From contig NZ_CP019781.1 of the NCBI RefSeq assembly GCF_002022505.1, positions 248,001 to 312,000 on the forward strand: a stretch of 64,000 bases of DNA, read 5' to 3'. Under the pieces are notes generated by a model. The model was not told where the DNA came from. It saw only the letters and a program-made list of their open reading frames with translations, and ran no database searches. Shown one piece after another: positions 19,855 to 29,675 of the stretch. Numbering within the stretch: the stretch's first letter is position 1; every line of letters begins with the position of its first letter. A program made the position numbers and the translations under genes. The stretch is from Bartonella sp. WD16.2. Lineage in GTDB: Bacteria > Pseudomonadota > Alphaproteobacteria > Rhizobiales > Rhizobiaceae.

Positions 19855-21267
19855 ATGGTTGGCCCTATTCTTGTTGCGAGTGAAGATCACGGAAAACGTA
19901 TAGAGTTTTCTGCTATGCTCCGAGATCTTGGTTATCGTGTTATTGAAGCAGAAAATAGCTTACGTACGATCGATCTTTTACATAGACGTAAAAATATCAT
20001 GCTTGCATTGCTTGATGTTGTTATGAGTGATTTGAGTATAAGTGATTTGATCACAACAATTAGAGCTGCTGGAGTCTCTGTTCCTGTTATTGTTATAGCA
20101 AAGCAAGATAATCAAGAATCACTTCAAAAAGCTTTAAGAGCTGGAGCTATTGATTATTGGATTTATCCGGTTACACCACTACGATTGAGAATTACATTGA
20201 ATAATCTTTCACGTACTTCTGCATTAGAACGTGAAGTTTATTATATCCAACGGCGAAATAAAAATTGTTTACGATTTTCTGATCTCTATACAAAAAGCAG
20301 TGCAATGCAAGTGGTTTTAGAACAATCAAAAGGTGCGGCTATTTCCTCACAGAATCTTTTGATAACAGGTGAAATAGGAACTGGTCGTGAAACATTAGCA
20401 CGCATTATTCACTGTGAAAGCTTATTTTCAGAAGGCGCTTTTATCCGCTTTCAATGTTCACCTGTTGTTGATCCAGAGCAAGAAAAACACATATGGTTTA
20501 AAGAATTTTTACCACTAGTTTCTTCTCTTGAAAAGGGAACTCTTTGTCTTTGTGATGTTGATAAACTCGAGCCTATACAGCAAAAACATTTTGCACATTA
20601 TCTTAAAGAGAGAGCAGAAGCTACAAAGAATGAAAAGCCTCCTTTTCGCATTATTGCCATATCAACGTCACAACTTGAGGATCTAGTTAAAGATAACGTT
20701 TTTTTTCATGATTTGTTTGAACAGTTTTCCCAATTATGTATCAATGTTCCTACTTTGCGGGAATTGAGGGATGATCTTCCAGAAATTTCTCAGCGTTTGA
20801 TTGATCATATCATTACTGAAACAGGGCGGTCGCATGTACATGGTTTGGCGGGATCGGCTATTTCATTACTTATGCAATATGATTGGCCTGGTAACCATAG
20901 TGAGCTTGAAAATTTATTATTTCGTGCAGTTTTACTCAGTGAAGGACCTTTGTTAACTGTTCGCGATTTTCCACAATTAATGGGAAGTTCATTACTTGGT
21001 ATTCCAAGTATTATGTCTAATCATGTTCAAGAACATTCTGAAAAAAAGTCTATACAATTTTTAAATTCTGAAGGACATGTCCGTACTTTTGCAGATATGG
21101 AGCGCGATATTATTGAAAAGGCAGTTAAACATTATAAGAGGCGTATGAGTGAGGTTTCTCGCCGTCTTTGTATAGGACGTTCTACACTTTATCGTAAAAT
21201 AGAAGAATACAAGGATGACAAACGGTCAAAAATAGAAGGAAAATCTATAATAGATTTCTATTCATAA
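19855..21267 (+). CDS. NtrC-like response regulator with degenerate receiver and AAA domain
   Basis: A 470-residue regulator with a CheY-like receiver (1-120), an NtrC-type AAA domain (about 145-375) and a Fis-type helix-turn-helix (about 418-455, AVKHYKRRMSEVSRRLCIGRSTLYRKIEEY). The phosphoacceptor is kept (Asp54), but the conserved lysine is Tyr104 and the threonine is Ala82. Walker A reads GEIGTGRE with Arg178 in place of Lys, the Walker B glutamate is absent (CLCDVD, 231-236), and the GAFTGA loop that contacts sigma-54 is missing. It therefore probably does not act as a sigma-54 ATPase and may work as a plain DNA-binding regulator. No histidine kinase gene is adjacent. AGAGGAG precedes the ATG. 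Confidence 0.85.
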   Translation: MVGPILVASEDHGKRIEFSAMLRDLGYRVIEAENSLRTIDLLHRRKNIMLALLDVVMSDLSISDLITTIRAAGVSVPVIVIAKQDNQESLQKALRAGAIDYWIYPVTPLRLRITLNNLSRTSALEREVYYIQRRNKNCLRFSDLYTKSSAMQVVLEQSKGAAISSQNLLITGEIGTGRETLARIIHCESLFSEGAFIRFQCSPVVDPEQEKHIWFKEFLPLVSSLEKGTLCLCDVDKLEPIQQKHFAHYLKERAEATKNEKPPFRIIAISTSQLEDLVKDNVFFHDLFEQFSQLCINVPTLRELRDDLPEISQRLIDHIITETGRSHVHGLAGSAISLLMQYDWPGNHSELENLLFRAVLLSEGPLLTVRDFPQLMGSSLLGIPSIMSNHVQEHSEKKSIQFLNSEGHVRTFADMERDIIEKAVKHYKRRMSEVSRRLCIGRSTLYRKIEEYKDDKRSKIEGKSIIDFYS

Positions 21268-21657
21268 GAATTGTTATTTTGAATAATAGTAATATAAAGA
21301 CTTTTATTTTTTAAGAGCATCTGACTAGATTTGGAGTCATTGTTTAATTGATGTTTTTGTTTTACAGCTTAATAAATATGCAATTTTGTTTAAGGATATT
21401 CTAATTAGCTTTATTGTTATGGTATTGAAGTTAAGATTGCATATTACAGATAATAAACGGACATTTCATGCTTTTTCGCATCAGAAGCAGAATTTTAGAA
21501 TCACTGATGTGATGGTTATATTTTTTCAAGCAAATAATGAGATTCTACTTATTATATCAATCAATGATAAGAACATTGATTTTAGTGTTAGAGTACGTAT
21601 TTATGAGTGTACAGTAGCTTTTAAATTAGAAAGTGTATCACTTTGACTCTGTTACAT
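21268..21657. other. Spacer between the regulator and the phospholipase D gene
   Basis: About 390 bases. It holds an 86-codon frame (21386-21646, TTG start) with no ribosome binding site and no family resemblance that I can see, so I treat it as chance. The promoter of the downstream gene should be here. Confidence 0.4.
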
Positions 21658-23214
21658 ATGATTATCGGATCTGTTATCTTTTTTATCATAGCATGCATGT
21701 TGGCAATTTACGCTTATGGCCGTTTTGCCAAAAGCACGATAAAGGAGTATTCTTATGCATTTAATGTTGAGAAAGATGTAACCAAGCTTGATCGTATAGT
21801 GAGTCGATTAGCAAAAGAGACGAATGGATTAGGGATCGAGAAAGATGCTCTTTCACTCATTACTAGTAATTTAGATGCGTTTTGTGTTCGTACAATGGCG
21901 GCGGCACAGGCTGAGCGCAGTCTTGATTTGATGTATTATATTTGGGATGATGATTTAACAGGACGTTTGTTACTTAGTGAAGTGGTGGAAGCAGCTGATC
22001 GTGGTGTACGAGTACGTCTTCTTTTGGATGATATTAATGCTCAGGGACGTGACCCAGCTTATATTGCGCTTAATAAACATCCTTACATTGAAGTCAGAAT
22101 GTTTAATCCAGGGCGAGCACGCAGTGGTGGTTTACGTCGTAGTTTAGAGATTATATTGCGGGCACTTGTTGTAACACGCAGAATGCATAATAAAGCTTTT
22201 ATTGTAGATGGACGAGTAGCTTTTGTAGGAGGACGCAATATTGCGGATTCTTATTTTGATGCAGGTAGGGAGGCAAGTTTCCGAGATCTAGATCTGATGT
22301 TAATTGGTCCGTCGGTTAAAAAAGTAGAAGCTATCTTTGATGATTTTTGGAATAGCCCTGTAGTGTTACCAATTCATGCTCTAGTAGTTCCAAAAAGTAC
22401 AAATAACCTCGACAATTGGAAGGATAAATTACAGAAATTTCGTCATTCCAAAGTCGCGAAAGTTTATTTAGATTATGTCAACAAATATATCAGTTTTGAA
22501 TGTTTTATTCAAACAGGCAAGCGATTATTTTTAGCAGATAAAGTTGAAGTTCTTTCTGATCCTCCAGAAAAAGCATTAGGAAAGAAAATAGGTAATTGGC
22601 TAATGGAGGTACTTTCACAGGTTATTGAAGGTGCACAAAAGACAGTCCAAATTACATCGCCTTATTTTGTTCCTGGTAAAGCAGGAGCACAGCATTTGAG
22701 CAGTTTGGTGTCAAAAGGTGTTGATGTTAGAATTCTTACTAATTCTTTAGCGGCTACTGATGTGGTGGTGGTGCATAGTGGTTATGCACCTTATCGTAAG
22801 GCGTTATTGAAAAGTGGTGTTAAACTTTATGAATTAAAACCGGATGGAGGCTCCCACCGGTTGTGGTTGTTTAGATCAAGTAAAGCGAGTTTACATACAA
22901 AAGCTTTTTTAATTGACCATAAAACTGCTTTTGTTGGATCTTTAAATTTTGATCCTCGATCAGCTTCATTGAATACAGAAATGGGTATTCTTTTTGAGTG
23001 TCCACCAATTACAGCTATGTTGAATTTGCTTTTTTTAGAGGAAACAACAGGTGAAATGAGTTATTGTTTACGTCTTGGGGATAATGATCTTATTTACTGG
23101 GATTTTATTGAAAATGAAAAACAATATAGTATTGATTATGAACCAGAAAGCAGTTTTAGGCGTCGCGTATTTGCAAAGATAATGAGTTGGTTGCCAATTG
23201 AATCACAATTATAG
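21658..23214 (+). CDS. Phospholipase D family protein, cardiolipin synthase type
   Basis: A 518-residue membrane-anchored PLD-superfamily enzyme. One N-terminal transmembrane segment (about 2-20) is followed by two HKD motifs: His177/Lys179/Asp184 (HNKAFIVDGRVAFVGGRN) and His413/Lys415/Asp420 (HTKAFLIDHKTAFVGSLNFDPRS). Enzymes of this layout transfer phosphatidyl groups, for example to make cardiolipin, but some are phospholipases of other specificity (the YmdC/ClsC branch looks closest by the N-terminal anchor and second-motif context). ATG 21658 was chosen; a TTG at 21643 is in the same frame. It stands alone between the regulator and guaB. Confidence 0.88.
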   Translation: MIIGSVIFFIIACMLAIYAYGRFAKSTIKEYSYAFNVEKDVTKLDRIVSRLAKETNGLGIEKDALSLITSNLDAFCVRTMAAAQAERSLDLMYYIWDDDLTGRLLLSEVVEAADRGVRVRLLLDDINAQGRDPAYIALNKHPYIEVRMFNPGRARSGGLRRSLEIILRALVVTRRMHNKAFIVDGRVAFVGGRNIADSYFDAGREASFRDLDLMLIGPSVKKVEAIFDDFWNSPVVLPIHALVVPKSTNNLDNWKDKLQKFRHSKVAKVYLDYVNKYISFECFIQTGKRLFLADKVEVLSDPPEKALGKKIGNWLMEVLSQVIEGAQKTVQITSPYFVPGKAGAQHLSSLVSKGVDVRILTNSLAATDVVVVHSGYAPYRKALLKSGVKLYELKPDGGSHRLWLFRSSKASLHTKAFLIDHKTAFVGSLNFDPRSASLNTEMGILFECPPITAMLNLLFLEETTGEMSYCLRLGDNDLIYWDFIENEKQYSIDYEPESSFRRRVFAKIMSWLPIESQL

Positions 23215-23362
23215 TTTATACAAGTATATATTGGAAAAATATTTATTTTCTTTTCATTTTGTTTGTAGCATGGCATAATTTGTTGCCAATTCACAACGCA
23301 TAAAAACTATAGCTGCATTTTATATTTATTTGCCAGTGTTTCATTATTAAAGGAATTTGGCT

Positions 23363-24862
23363 ATGACAAAAATTGTTGAAACCAAAACAGGTGTATTGGC
23401 GCTTACCTTTGATGACGTACTTCTGCAGCCTGGCCATTCGCTTGTTATGCCTAGCCAAGTGGACCTTAAAACACGTATTGCAGCCGATATTGAATTAAAT
23501 TTGCCTTTACTTTCTGCCGCAATGGATACGGTGACAGAATCGCGTTTAGCAATTGCTATGGCTCAAGCTGGTGGTCTTGGTGTTATTCATCGTAACATGT
23601 CCCCTGCAGAGCAAGCTGAAGAAGTCCGTCAAGTAAAAAAATTTGAATCCGGTATGGTTGTTAATCCGGTAACAATTGGGCCAGATGCGACACTGGAAGA
23701 GGCAAAGAATTTAATGCGTTCTCATGGCATTTCAGGTATTCCAGTTGTTGAAAATGGAGCTAAAGGTGGAATTTCTGGTAAACTGGTTGGTATTTTAACT
23801 AATAGGGATGTGCGCTTTGCATCAGATCCAAAGCAGAAAATCCGTGAATTAATGACGCATGAAAATTTAATCACAGTGCGTGAAAATGTTCAATTAGATG
23901 AAGCAAAGTATCTTTTACATTATCACCGTATTGAAAAACTATTGGTTGTAGACGGGCAAAATCGCTGTGTTGGTTTGGTAACAGTCAAAGATATTGAAAA
24001 AGCACGGCTACATCCGAATGCTACTAAAGATTCACAAGGCCGTTTACGTGTTGCAGCTGCTAGTGGTGTAGGGGATAATGGAATTGAACGAGCTGAACGA
24101 TTAGTTGAAGCAGGCGTTGATGTATTGGTGATTGATACAGCTCATGGACATTCTCAGCGTGTGTTAGAAACGATTGAACGTATTAAAAAAATGGCGCTTT
24201 CTACAACTATTATGGCTGGTAATGTAGCGACTCCACAAGCAACACAAGCTTTGATTGATAGTGGTGCAGATGCGGTAAAAGTTGGTATTGGGCCTGGTTC
24301 TATTTGTACAACGCGAATTGTTTCAGGTGTTGGTGTGCCTCAGCTTTCAGCTATTATGGATGCTGCAGAAGTTGCTGATAAAGCAGGGATTCCCATTATT
24401 GCTGATGGTGGTATCAAAACTTCAGGTGATTTTGCTAAAGCTTTGGCAGGAGGAGCTTGCGCTGCTATGATTGGCTCTCTTTTAGCTGGTACCGATGAAA
24501 GTCCTGGGGAAGTTTATCTTTATAAGGGGCGTTCTTTTAAAGCTTATCGGGGTATGGGGTCGGTTGCTGCTATGGCGAGAGGATCGGCAGATCGTTATTT
24601 TCAAGCTGAGGTTCAGGATGAACTTAAACTGGTACCTGAAGGTGTTGAGGGTCAAGTTGCTTATAAAGGTCCTATAGCATCAGTTTTACACCAGTTGGCT
24701 GGCGGGTTACGTGCTTCAATGGGCTATGTTGGAGCACAAAATTTAGTTGAGTTTCGTAAAAAAGCAACATTTGTTCGTATTACGAATGCTGGTTTTTATG
24801 AAAGTCATACACATGATGTTTCCATTACGCGGGAAAGTCCAAATTATCGTGGTCCTATTTGA
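23363..24862 (+). CDS. guaB: Inosine-5'-monophosphate dehydrogenase
   Basis: GuaB oxidises IMP to XMP with NAD, the committed step to GMP. The 499-residue product has the split TIM barrel with two inserted CBS domains (about 95-210). The catalytic cysteine is Cys315 in [17 protein letters not shown], and the flap [10 protein letters not shown] is visible. ATG 23363 follows AAGGA; a TTG two codons upstream is less likely. guaA, the next GMP enzyme, lies 3 kb downstream on the same strand and is separated by other genes. Confidence 0.97.
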   Translation: MTKIVETKTGVLALTFDDVLLQPGHSLVMPSQVDLKTRIAADIELNLPLLSAAMDTVTESRLAIAMAQAGGLGVIHRNMSPAEQAEEVRQVKKFESGMVVNPVTIGPDATLEEAKNLMRSHGISGIPVVENGAKGGISGKLVGILTNRDVRFASDPKQKIRELMTHENLITVRENVQLDEAKYLLHYHRIEKLLVVDGQNRCVGLVTVKDIEKARLHPNATKDSQGRLRVAAASGVGDNGIERAERLVEAGVDVLVIDTAHGHSQRVLETIERIKKMALSTTIMAGNVATPQATQALIDSGADAVKVGIGPGSICTTRIVSGVGVPQLSAIMDAAEVADKAGIPIIADGGIKTSGDFAKALAGGACAAMIGSLLAGTDESPGEVYLYKGRSFKAYRGMGSVAAMARGSADRYFQAEVQDELKLVPEGVEGQVAYKGPIASVLHQLAGGLRASMGYVGAQNLVEFRKKATFVRITNAGFYESHTHDVSITRESPNYRGPI

Positions 24863-24973
24863 TACGCTAAAACATGGTGTTATTTTATATCAATACAACG
24901 AGTTCTTTTGGAAAAATGATATGGTATCTATCATGTGTTTGCGGTTATGTATTGCGATTCTAAACTTACCAAA

Positions 24974-25008
24974 AGAAGGAATTGGGTGTTACTATTCCAA
25001 TTCCTTCT
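24974..25008 (-). terminator. Terminator of the 49-aa minus-strand gene
   Basis: A perfect 12-base-pair inverted repeat (AGAAGGAATTGG 24974-24985 with CCAATTCCTTCT 24997-25008), loop of 11 bases. On the minus strand it is followed by TTTT, and it starts 25 bases after the stop of the small gene. It may also stop readthrough from guaB on the plus strand. Confidence 0.8.
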
Positions 25009-25032
25009 AGAAGTTATCTTAAAATGAAAAGA

Positions 25033-25182
25033 TTAGTTTTTCATATTTTTCCGTCCTGCTTTTAATGCGCAGTGGCGATCGCTAGTTTGATTACTTTGGA
25101 CGGATTTCTTTCTATTGTGTGAGGACATTGTATTCTGACTGCTTTTAGATACAGCTATTTTCCCATTATTATGAGTATTCAT
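25033..25182 (-). CDS. Small basic protein, 49 residues, unknown
   Basis: This frame starts with ATG at 25182, preceded on the minus strand by AAGGAG at seven bases, one of the best ribosome binding sites in the window. It ends at TAA 25033-25035, 25 bases before a 12-base-pair hairpin with a T-run. The product (MNTHNNGKIAVSKSS..., ending ALKAGRKNMKN) is rich in Ser, Asn, Lys and Arg, has no hydrophobic segment and carries a single Cys-His region (DRHCALKAGRK). It could bind nucleic acid, but that is only inferred from charge. It matches no family I recognise. The own ribosome binding site and terminator make it a likely real, independent gene. Confidence 0.65.
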   Translation of the reverse strand: MNTHNNGKIAVSKSSQNTMSSHNRKKSVQSNQTSDRHCALKAGRKNMKN

Positions 25183-25420
25183 TAATTTTCTCCTTTTTAA
25201 TTATCTGACATATACCAATATAGAGGAACGGTCATATCAAATAGTAGTTCCGAGAATTTTTAAAAAAGTTCATTTACGTTTTGTTTGAAATAAGATGAAT
25301 ATAATGAATGGCGTGAGAGCACTCCTAAACAAAAAGTGTTTTTTATAATGTAAACTGTTTAATGCTCGAAACTATTGGCTAAACCACTTAGTGTTTGTTT
25401 TTATTAAGGTAAAGAGAGCT

Positions 25421-26281
25421 TTATAATTCTCGTGTAATCATAACTGGAATAGGTGATTTATGGATAATAGTCTGAGTTTTGGAACCAAATAAAAAATTAT
25501 ACATTTTAGAATGATGAAAAGCTCCCATAATTAGCATATCAAGGTGAAGTGTCTGAATGTTCTGAAGAATCATTTGTTCAAGGCTATCTTCTGTTTTGAG
25601 TGGTTCAACTTTAATTTCAGCGGATTGTAATCGCGCTAATGTTTCGTTGAAACTGTCTTGCACAGCTTGTGTTTGTAATTCTGCCATACCTAATACATAA
25701 TTTAGATTATTAAAAAATTTTCGTGTACAAATAGAATCAATGGCTTTCATGATCAAAGGACCACCATCAAAAGCTATGAGAACTCTTTGAATCGGGCAAA
25801 AATGACGTGAAGCAACAAGAATTGGAAGCTCAGAGGAGCGTACAACGTTTTCAAAATTGAGCCCTAATCGTTTTTTATCAGATGCTGTTTGTTCACCACG
25901 TTTTCCCATAACAATAAGCGAAGATTGGGTATTATAAGTATTTAATGCATCAATAAGGCTATCATGACGTAGGCGTGTTTCAATTTCAATGTGACTCTGA
26001 GAATTGAGATAATCTTTTGCTTCCTCCAAAGTTGTTTGTCCAACTTTTTGTGCAAAAAGTGCTTTAGCAAGAGTGGTATCTTGTTGTTTTACGTCGGATG
26101 GATTTAGTGTATTATTGTCGGCTTGTTGTATATCTGGTAAACTAATTTCTTCTTCCGATTTATCCAAGACATACAACAACCGAATTGTTGTTTGCATAGA
26201 TTTAGCAGCCCATAATGCTAGGTCACATACAGGTTTTGCATAAACTGAAGAATCAATAAGAGCGAGTATCGGTTTTGTCAT
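25421..26281 (-). CDS. Universal stress protein, tandem UspA domains
   Basis: A 286-residue cytoplasmic protein with two UspA folds. The first (about 1-150) opens with KPILALIDSSVYAKPVCDLALWAA and includes LIVMGKRGEQ; the second (about 160-286) opens with RVLIAFDGGP and ends with DMLIMGAFHHSKMYNFLFGSKTQTIIHKSPIPVMI. The G-x2-G-x9-G(S/T) nucleotide-binding pattern is partly kept in the second domain (GAFHHSKMYNFLFGSKT). Such proteins bind ATP and raise tolerance to stress; the exact target is not known. ATG 26281 follows a GGGA site; a TTG five codons upstream is in frame. It is transcribed alone. Confidence 0.9.
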   Translation of the reverse strand: MTKPILALIDSSVYAKPVCDLALWAAKSMQTTIRLLYVLDKSEEEISLPDIQQADNNTLNPSDVKQQDTTLAKALFAQKVGQTTLEEAKDYLNSQSHIEIETRLRHDSLIDALNTYNTQSSLIVMGKRGEQTASDKKRLGLNFENVVRSSELPILVASRHFCPIQRVLIAFDGGPLIMKAIDSICTRKFFNNLNYVLGMAELQTQAVQDSFNETLARLQSAEIKVEPLKTEDSLEQMILQNIQTLHLDMLIMGAFHHSKMYNFLFGSKTQTIIHKSPIPVMITREL

Positions 26282-26521
26282 TATATTATTTCCCAATGTT
26301 CTTGCTTATAAAAGAGATTTATAATCTTCGTTAATATCGACGTTATAGAAATAGTAATTCTATCTTTCTTCAGAATAAAATTCTAGCCTACAGTGCTAGA
26401 AGTATTCGGTTTTCAATAATAAATTTTGGGGTTATTTAAAAATTATAGTTGAAAATAAAGAAGATCATTTAAAATTTTTGATTTAATTATTTATTGATAG
26501 CAATTTGAATAGGAGAATGCA

Positions 26522-27808
26522 TTGCGATTAGGTGGGCGTTTGCAAGCAGCAATAGATGTTCTAAGAGAAATAGAGATGCGGCATCGTCCTGCAAGTGAAT
26601 CTTTAAAAGATTGGGGGCTTTCTCATCGTTTTGCTGGAGTAAGTGATCGTGCAGCAGTTGGTACAATTGTTTATGATGTTTTGAGACGACGTTATTCATT
26701 ACAATGGCGTATGGATAGTGATGATATTCGGAACATAGCTTTTGGAGCTTTGTTAGATACTGGAGAAATGACGATTGAACAAATTGATAGTACTTTAGAA
26801 GGAGATCGGTTTGCACCACAATTATTAGCCCCTGAACAACGTCATTCATGGCAAAAACGTCAGTTGGTTGATGCACCAGACTATATTCGTGGTGATATTC
26901 CTCGATGGTGTCAAGCTCATCTTCAACCCTTATTTGCTGACAATTGGGTAATTGAAGCTGCTGCTTTAGCAACACGTCCTCCGTTAGATTTACGAGTGAA
27001 CAGTTTAAAAGCAACACCAGAAAAGGTGCTCAAAGAATTAGCAAAAATCAAAGTTCAATCTTTTTCGTGGTTTAAGCAAGCTTTAAGAATTGCACCGATT
27101 GAAAAATTTGGCCGTCATCCTAATGTACAAGTTGAACCTTCTTTCCAAAAAGGGCACTTTGAAGTACAGGATTTGGGATCTCAAATTGTTGCTCATCTTA
27201 CAGAAGCAAAAGCAGGTATACAGTTATTGGATTATTGTGCGGGGGCTGGTGGAAAAACATTAGCTTTGGCTGCTAATATGAATAATCGGGGACAAATTTA
27301 TGCTTATGATTCAAATAAAGTTCGCTTAGCTCCTATTTTTAATCGTCTTCGCCGAGCTGGTATCCATAATGTACAATCACGGGTGCATGTAGAAGAATTA
27401 AAGCCATTAGTAGGTCAGATGGATATAGTTTTATTAGATGCCCCATGTAGCGGAATAGGAACCTGGCGCCGCCGCCCAGATGCGAAATGGCGTTTGACAC
27501 TAGAGCAAGTAAAACAGCGCCAAGCAGAGCAATTCGCTATTTTGAATGAGGCATTAGTTTATCTTAAGTCGAATGGACGTTTAGTTTATATTACATGTTC
27601 TCTTTTTATAGATGAGAATGAAGAGCAAATTTCCCGTTTTCTTCAACAACATTCCAATTTTTGCTCCGTAGATCTGCGTGCGCTTTGGCAGCGGCATTTT
27701 AGTTCTTCAACTATACAACCAATATTTTCGAATTATGGACTAACTTTATCACCAGCATCAACTCAGACAGATGGTTTCTTTTTAGCTATTTTACAAAAGA
27801 AGCATTGA
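26522..27808 (+). CDS. RsmB-like rRNA (cytosine-5) methyltransferase
   Basis: A 428-residue NOL1/NOP2/Sun-family enzyme that methylates cytosine in 16S rRNA with S-adenosylmethionine. The N-terminal part (about 1-130) resembles the NusB-like RNA-binding domain, and the catalytic part holds the cofactor site LLDYCAGAGGKTLALAA. The two cysteines of the family are in LLDAPCSGIGTWRRRPDAKW and YITCSLFIDENEEQI. The start is TTG 26522, six bases after AGGAG; no in-frame ATG competes nearby. Homologues in rhizobia are usually annotated as RsmB/Fmu. Confidence 0.9.
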   Translation: MRLGGRLQAAIDVLREIEMRHRPASESLKDWGLSHRFAGVSDRAAVGTIVYDVLRRRYSLQWRMDSDDIRNIAFGALLDTGEMTIEQIDSTLEGDRFAPQLLAPEQRHSWQKRQLVDAPDYIRGDIPRWCQAHLQPLFADNWVIEAAALATRPPLDLRVNSLKATPEKVLKELAKIKVQSFSWFKQALRIAPIEKFGRHPNVQVEPSFQKGHFEVQDLGSQIVAHLTEAKAGIQLLDYCAGAGGKTLALAANMNNRGQIYAYDSNKVRLAPIFNRLRRAGIHNVQSRVHVEELKPLVGQMDIVLLDAPCSGIGTWRRRPDAKWRLTLEQVKQRQAEQFAILNEALVYLKSNGRLVYITCSLFIDENEEQISRFLQQHSNFCSVDLRALWQRHFSSSTIQPIFSNYGLTLSPASTQTDGFFLAILQKKH

Positions 27809-27941
27809 AAATGTATTCCCACGTTTTTTATTTCAAATTGTATAACAATGATATTTTTCTAATGCCAAAAGGCTTGTGAAAAGAGAAAGATTAAACCATA
27901 AATCCCATTTGCTATTCTTTGTAATTATTGATTGGTTTTCT

Positions 27942-29498
27942 ATGAGTATATCGCATTCAAATACTATTCTTATTATTGATTTTGGTTCACAAGTTACACA
28001 GCTAATTGCACGGCGAGTGCGGGCAATAGGTGTTTATTCCGAAATTGTTCCTTTTCAATTGGCTTTGGAGAAGTTCAAAAGTATTAAGCCTAAAGCTGTT
28101 ATTTTATCAGGTAGTCCTTATTCGACGGTTGATAATGGTTCACCACGTGCTCCGGTAGAAATTTTTGAAGCTGGCATTCCAGTTCTTGGTATTTGTTATG
28201 GTGAACAAATCATGTGTGTTCAACTTGGTGGAAAAGTTGAAGCTGGACATGAGCGTGAATTTGGGCGTGCTTCTTTAGAAGTGAAAGAGGAAAGTACGCT
28301 TTTTGATGGTGTTTGGGAAAAAGGATCATGTCAACAAGTATGGATGAGTCATGGTGATCGTGTGACGGCTTTGCCAGAAGGTTTTCATGTAATCGGAACA
28401 TCACAAGGTGCTCCCTATGCCGCCATTGCTGATGAGAAACGGCATTTTTACGCAGTGCAGTTTCACCCTGAAGTTGTCCACACACCAGATGGTATAAAAC
28501 TTTTGCAAAATTTTGTTTATAAAATCTCTGGTCTTAAAAGTGACTGGTCTATGGCTGCTTATCGTGATCAAGCTATAGCTGCGATTCGCAAAGAAGTCGG
28601 AAAAAGTCGAGTGATCTGTGGTCTTTCAGGTGGGGTGGATTCATCGGTTACAGCTGTATTACTTCATGAAGCGATAGGAGAACAACTGACATGTATTTTT
28701 GTAGATCATGGGTTGATGCGTAAGAATGAAGCTGAAGAAGTTCTTACATTGTTTCGCGATAATTATAATATAAAGCTTGTTCACGTTAATGCTGCTCATA
28801 AGTTTATCAATGCTCTGAAGGGTGAAACAGATCCAGAGAAAAAGCGCAAAACTATAGGTCACCTTTTTATTGAAGTTTTTGAAGAAGAAGCCAAAAAGGT
28901 AGGTGGTGCACAGTTTTTAGCTCAAGGAACACTTTACCCAGATGTTATTGAAAGTATTTCAGCTGTTGGTGACGCAATAACAATTAAAAGTCACCATAAT
29001 GTGGGTGGATTACCAGAGCGAATGAATATGCAACTTGTAGAGCCATTGCGTGAATTGTTTAAAGATGATGTCCGTTCTTTAGGAAGAGAGTTAGGTTTGC
29101 CTGAGCAATTTATTGGGCGCCATCCTTTTCCAGGTCCTGGTCTTGCAATTCGATGTCCAGGTGGAGTAACGCCAGAAAAATTAGAAATTTTACGTGAAGC
29201 GGATGCTATTTACCTTGATGAAATTCGTAAAGCAGGTCTTTATGACGAAATTTGGCAAGCTTTTGCTGTTCTTCTTCCTGTTCAAACTGTTGGTGTTATG
29301 GGTGATGGACGTACTTATGAATTTGTTTGCGCTCTTCGTGCTGTAACATCTGTAGACGGTATGACTGCTGATTTTTATCCGTATGATATGAATTTTTTGG
29401 GCAAGGTAGCAACGCGTATTATTAATGAAGTTCGAGGTATTAATCGTGTTGTTTACGATATAACTTCAAAGCCTCCTGGTACTATTGAGTGGGAATAA
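27942..29498 (+). CDS. guaA: GMP synthase (glutamine-hydrolysing)
   Basis: GuaA aminates XMP to GMP. The 518-residue protein has a class I glutamine amidotransferase domain (about 8-200; Cys85 in GICYGEQ, and the His/Glu pair in AVQFHPEV), the ATP-pyrophosphatase P-loop ([13 protein letters not shown]) and the C-terminal dimerisation domain ending [11 protein letters not shown] 27942 is chosen because the homologous part begins just after it; the open frame runs back to a GTG at 27876 but those 22 residues are unlike the family. With guaB upstream it completes the IMP-to-GMP route. Confidence 0.97.
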   Translation: MSISHSNTILIIDFGSQVTQLIARRVRAIGVYSEIVPFQLALEKFKSIKPKAVILSGSPYSTVDNGSPRAPVEIFEAGIPVLGICYGEQIMCVQLGGKVEAGHEREFGRASLEVKEESTLFDGVWEKGSCQQVWMSHGDRVTALPEGFHVIGTSQGAPYAAIADEKRHFYAVQFHPEVVHTPDGIKLLQNFVYKISGLKSDWSMAAYRDQAIAAIRKEVGKSRVICGLSGGVDSSVTAVLLHEAIGEQLTCIFVDHGLMRKNEAEEVLTLFRDNYNIKLVHVNAAHKFINALKGETDPEKKRKTIGHLFIEVFEEEAKKVGGAQFLAQGTLYPDVIESISAVGDAITIKSHHNVGGLPERMNMQLVEPLRELFKDDVRSLGRELGLPEQFIGRHPFPGPGLAIRCPGGVTPEKLEILREADAIYLDEIRKAGLYDEIWQAFAVLLPVQTVGVMGDGRTYEFVCALRAVTSVDGMTADFYPYDMNFLGKVATRIINEVRGINRVVYDITSKPPGTIEWE

Positions 29499-29675
29499 TT
29501 AGATCAGATGCAAGTGTTTGAAAAATCAAAAGCTGTTGGAAAGTGGTATTTAAGGTAATTGAAAGAAAAGAGTAATTGTTTAGAGAGGAGTGTTCTTGGG
29601 TTGATATTGTTTTTTAATCCTCATCTTATTCTCTTTAATTGATATAGTATGAAGTTTGGAAGTAAAAAATAATCT

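Noticed and set aside
21386..21646. 86-codon frame between the NtrC-like regulator and the phospholipase D gene
   Set aside because: TTG start without ribosome binding site, AT-rich chance-like composition, and overlap with the start of the next gene.
26487..27017. 176-codon minus-strand frame opposite the rsmB-like gene
   Set aside because: Antisense of a strongly conserved methyltransferase; low-complexity Leu/His/Gln content.
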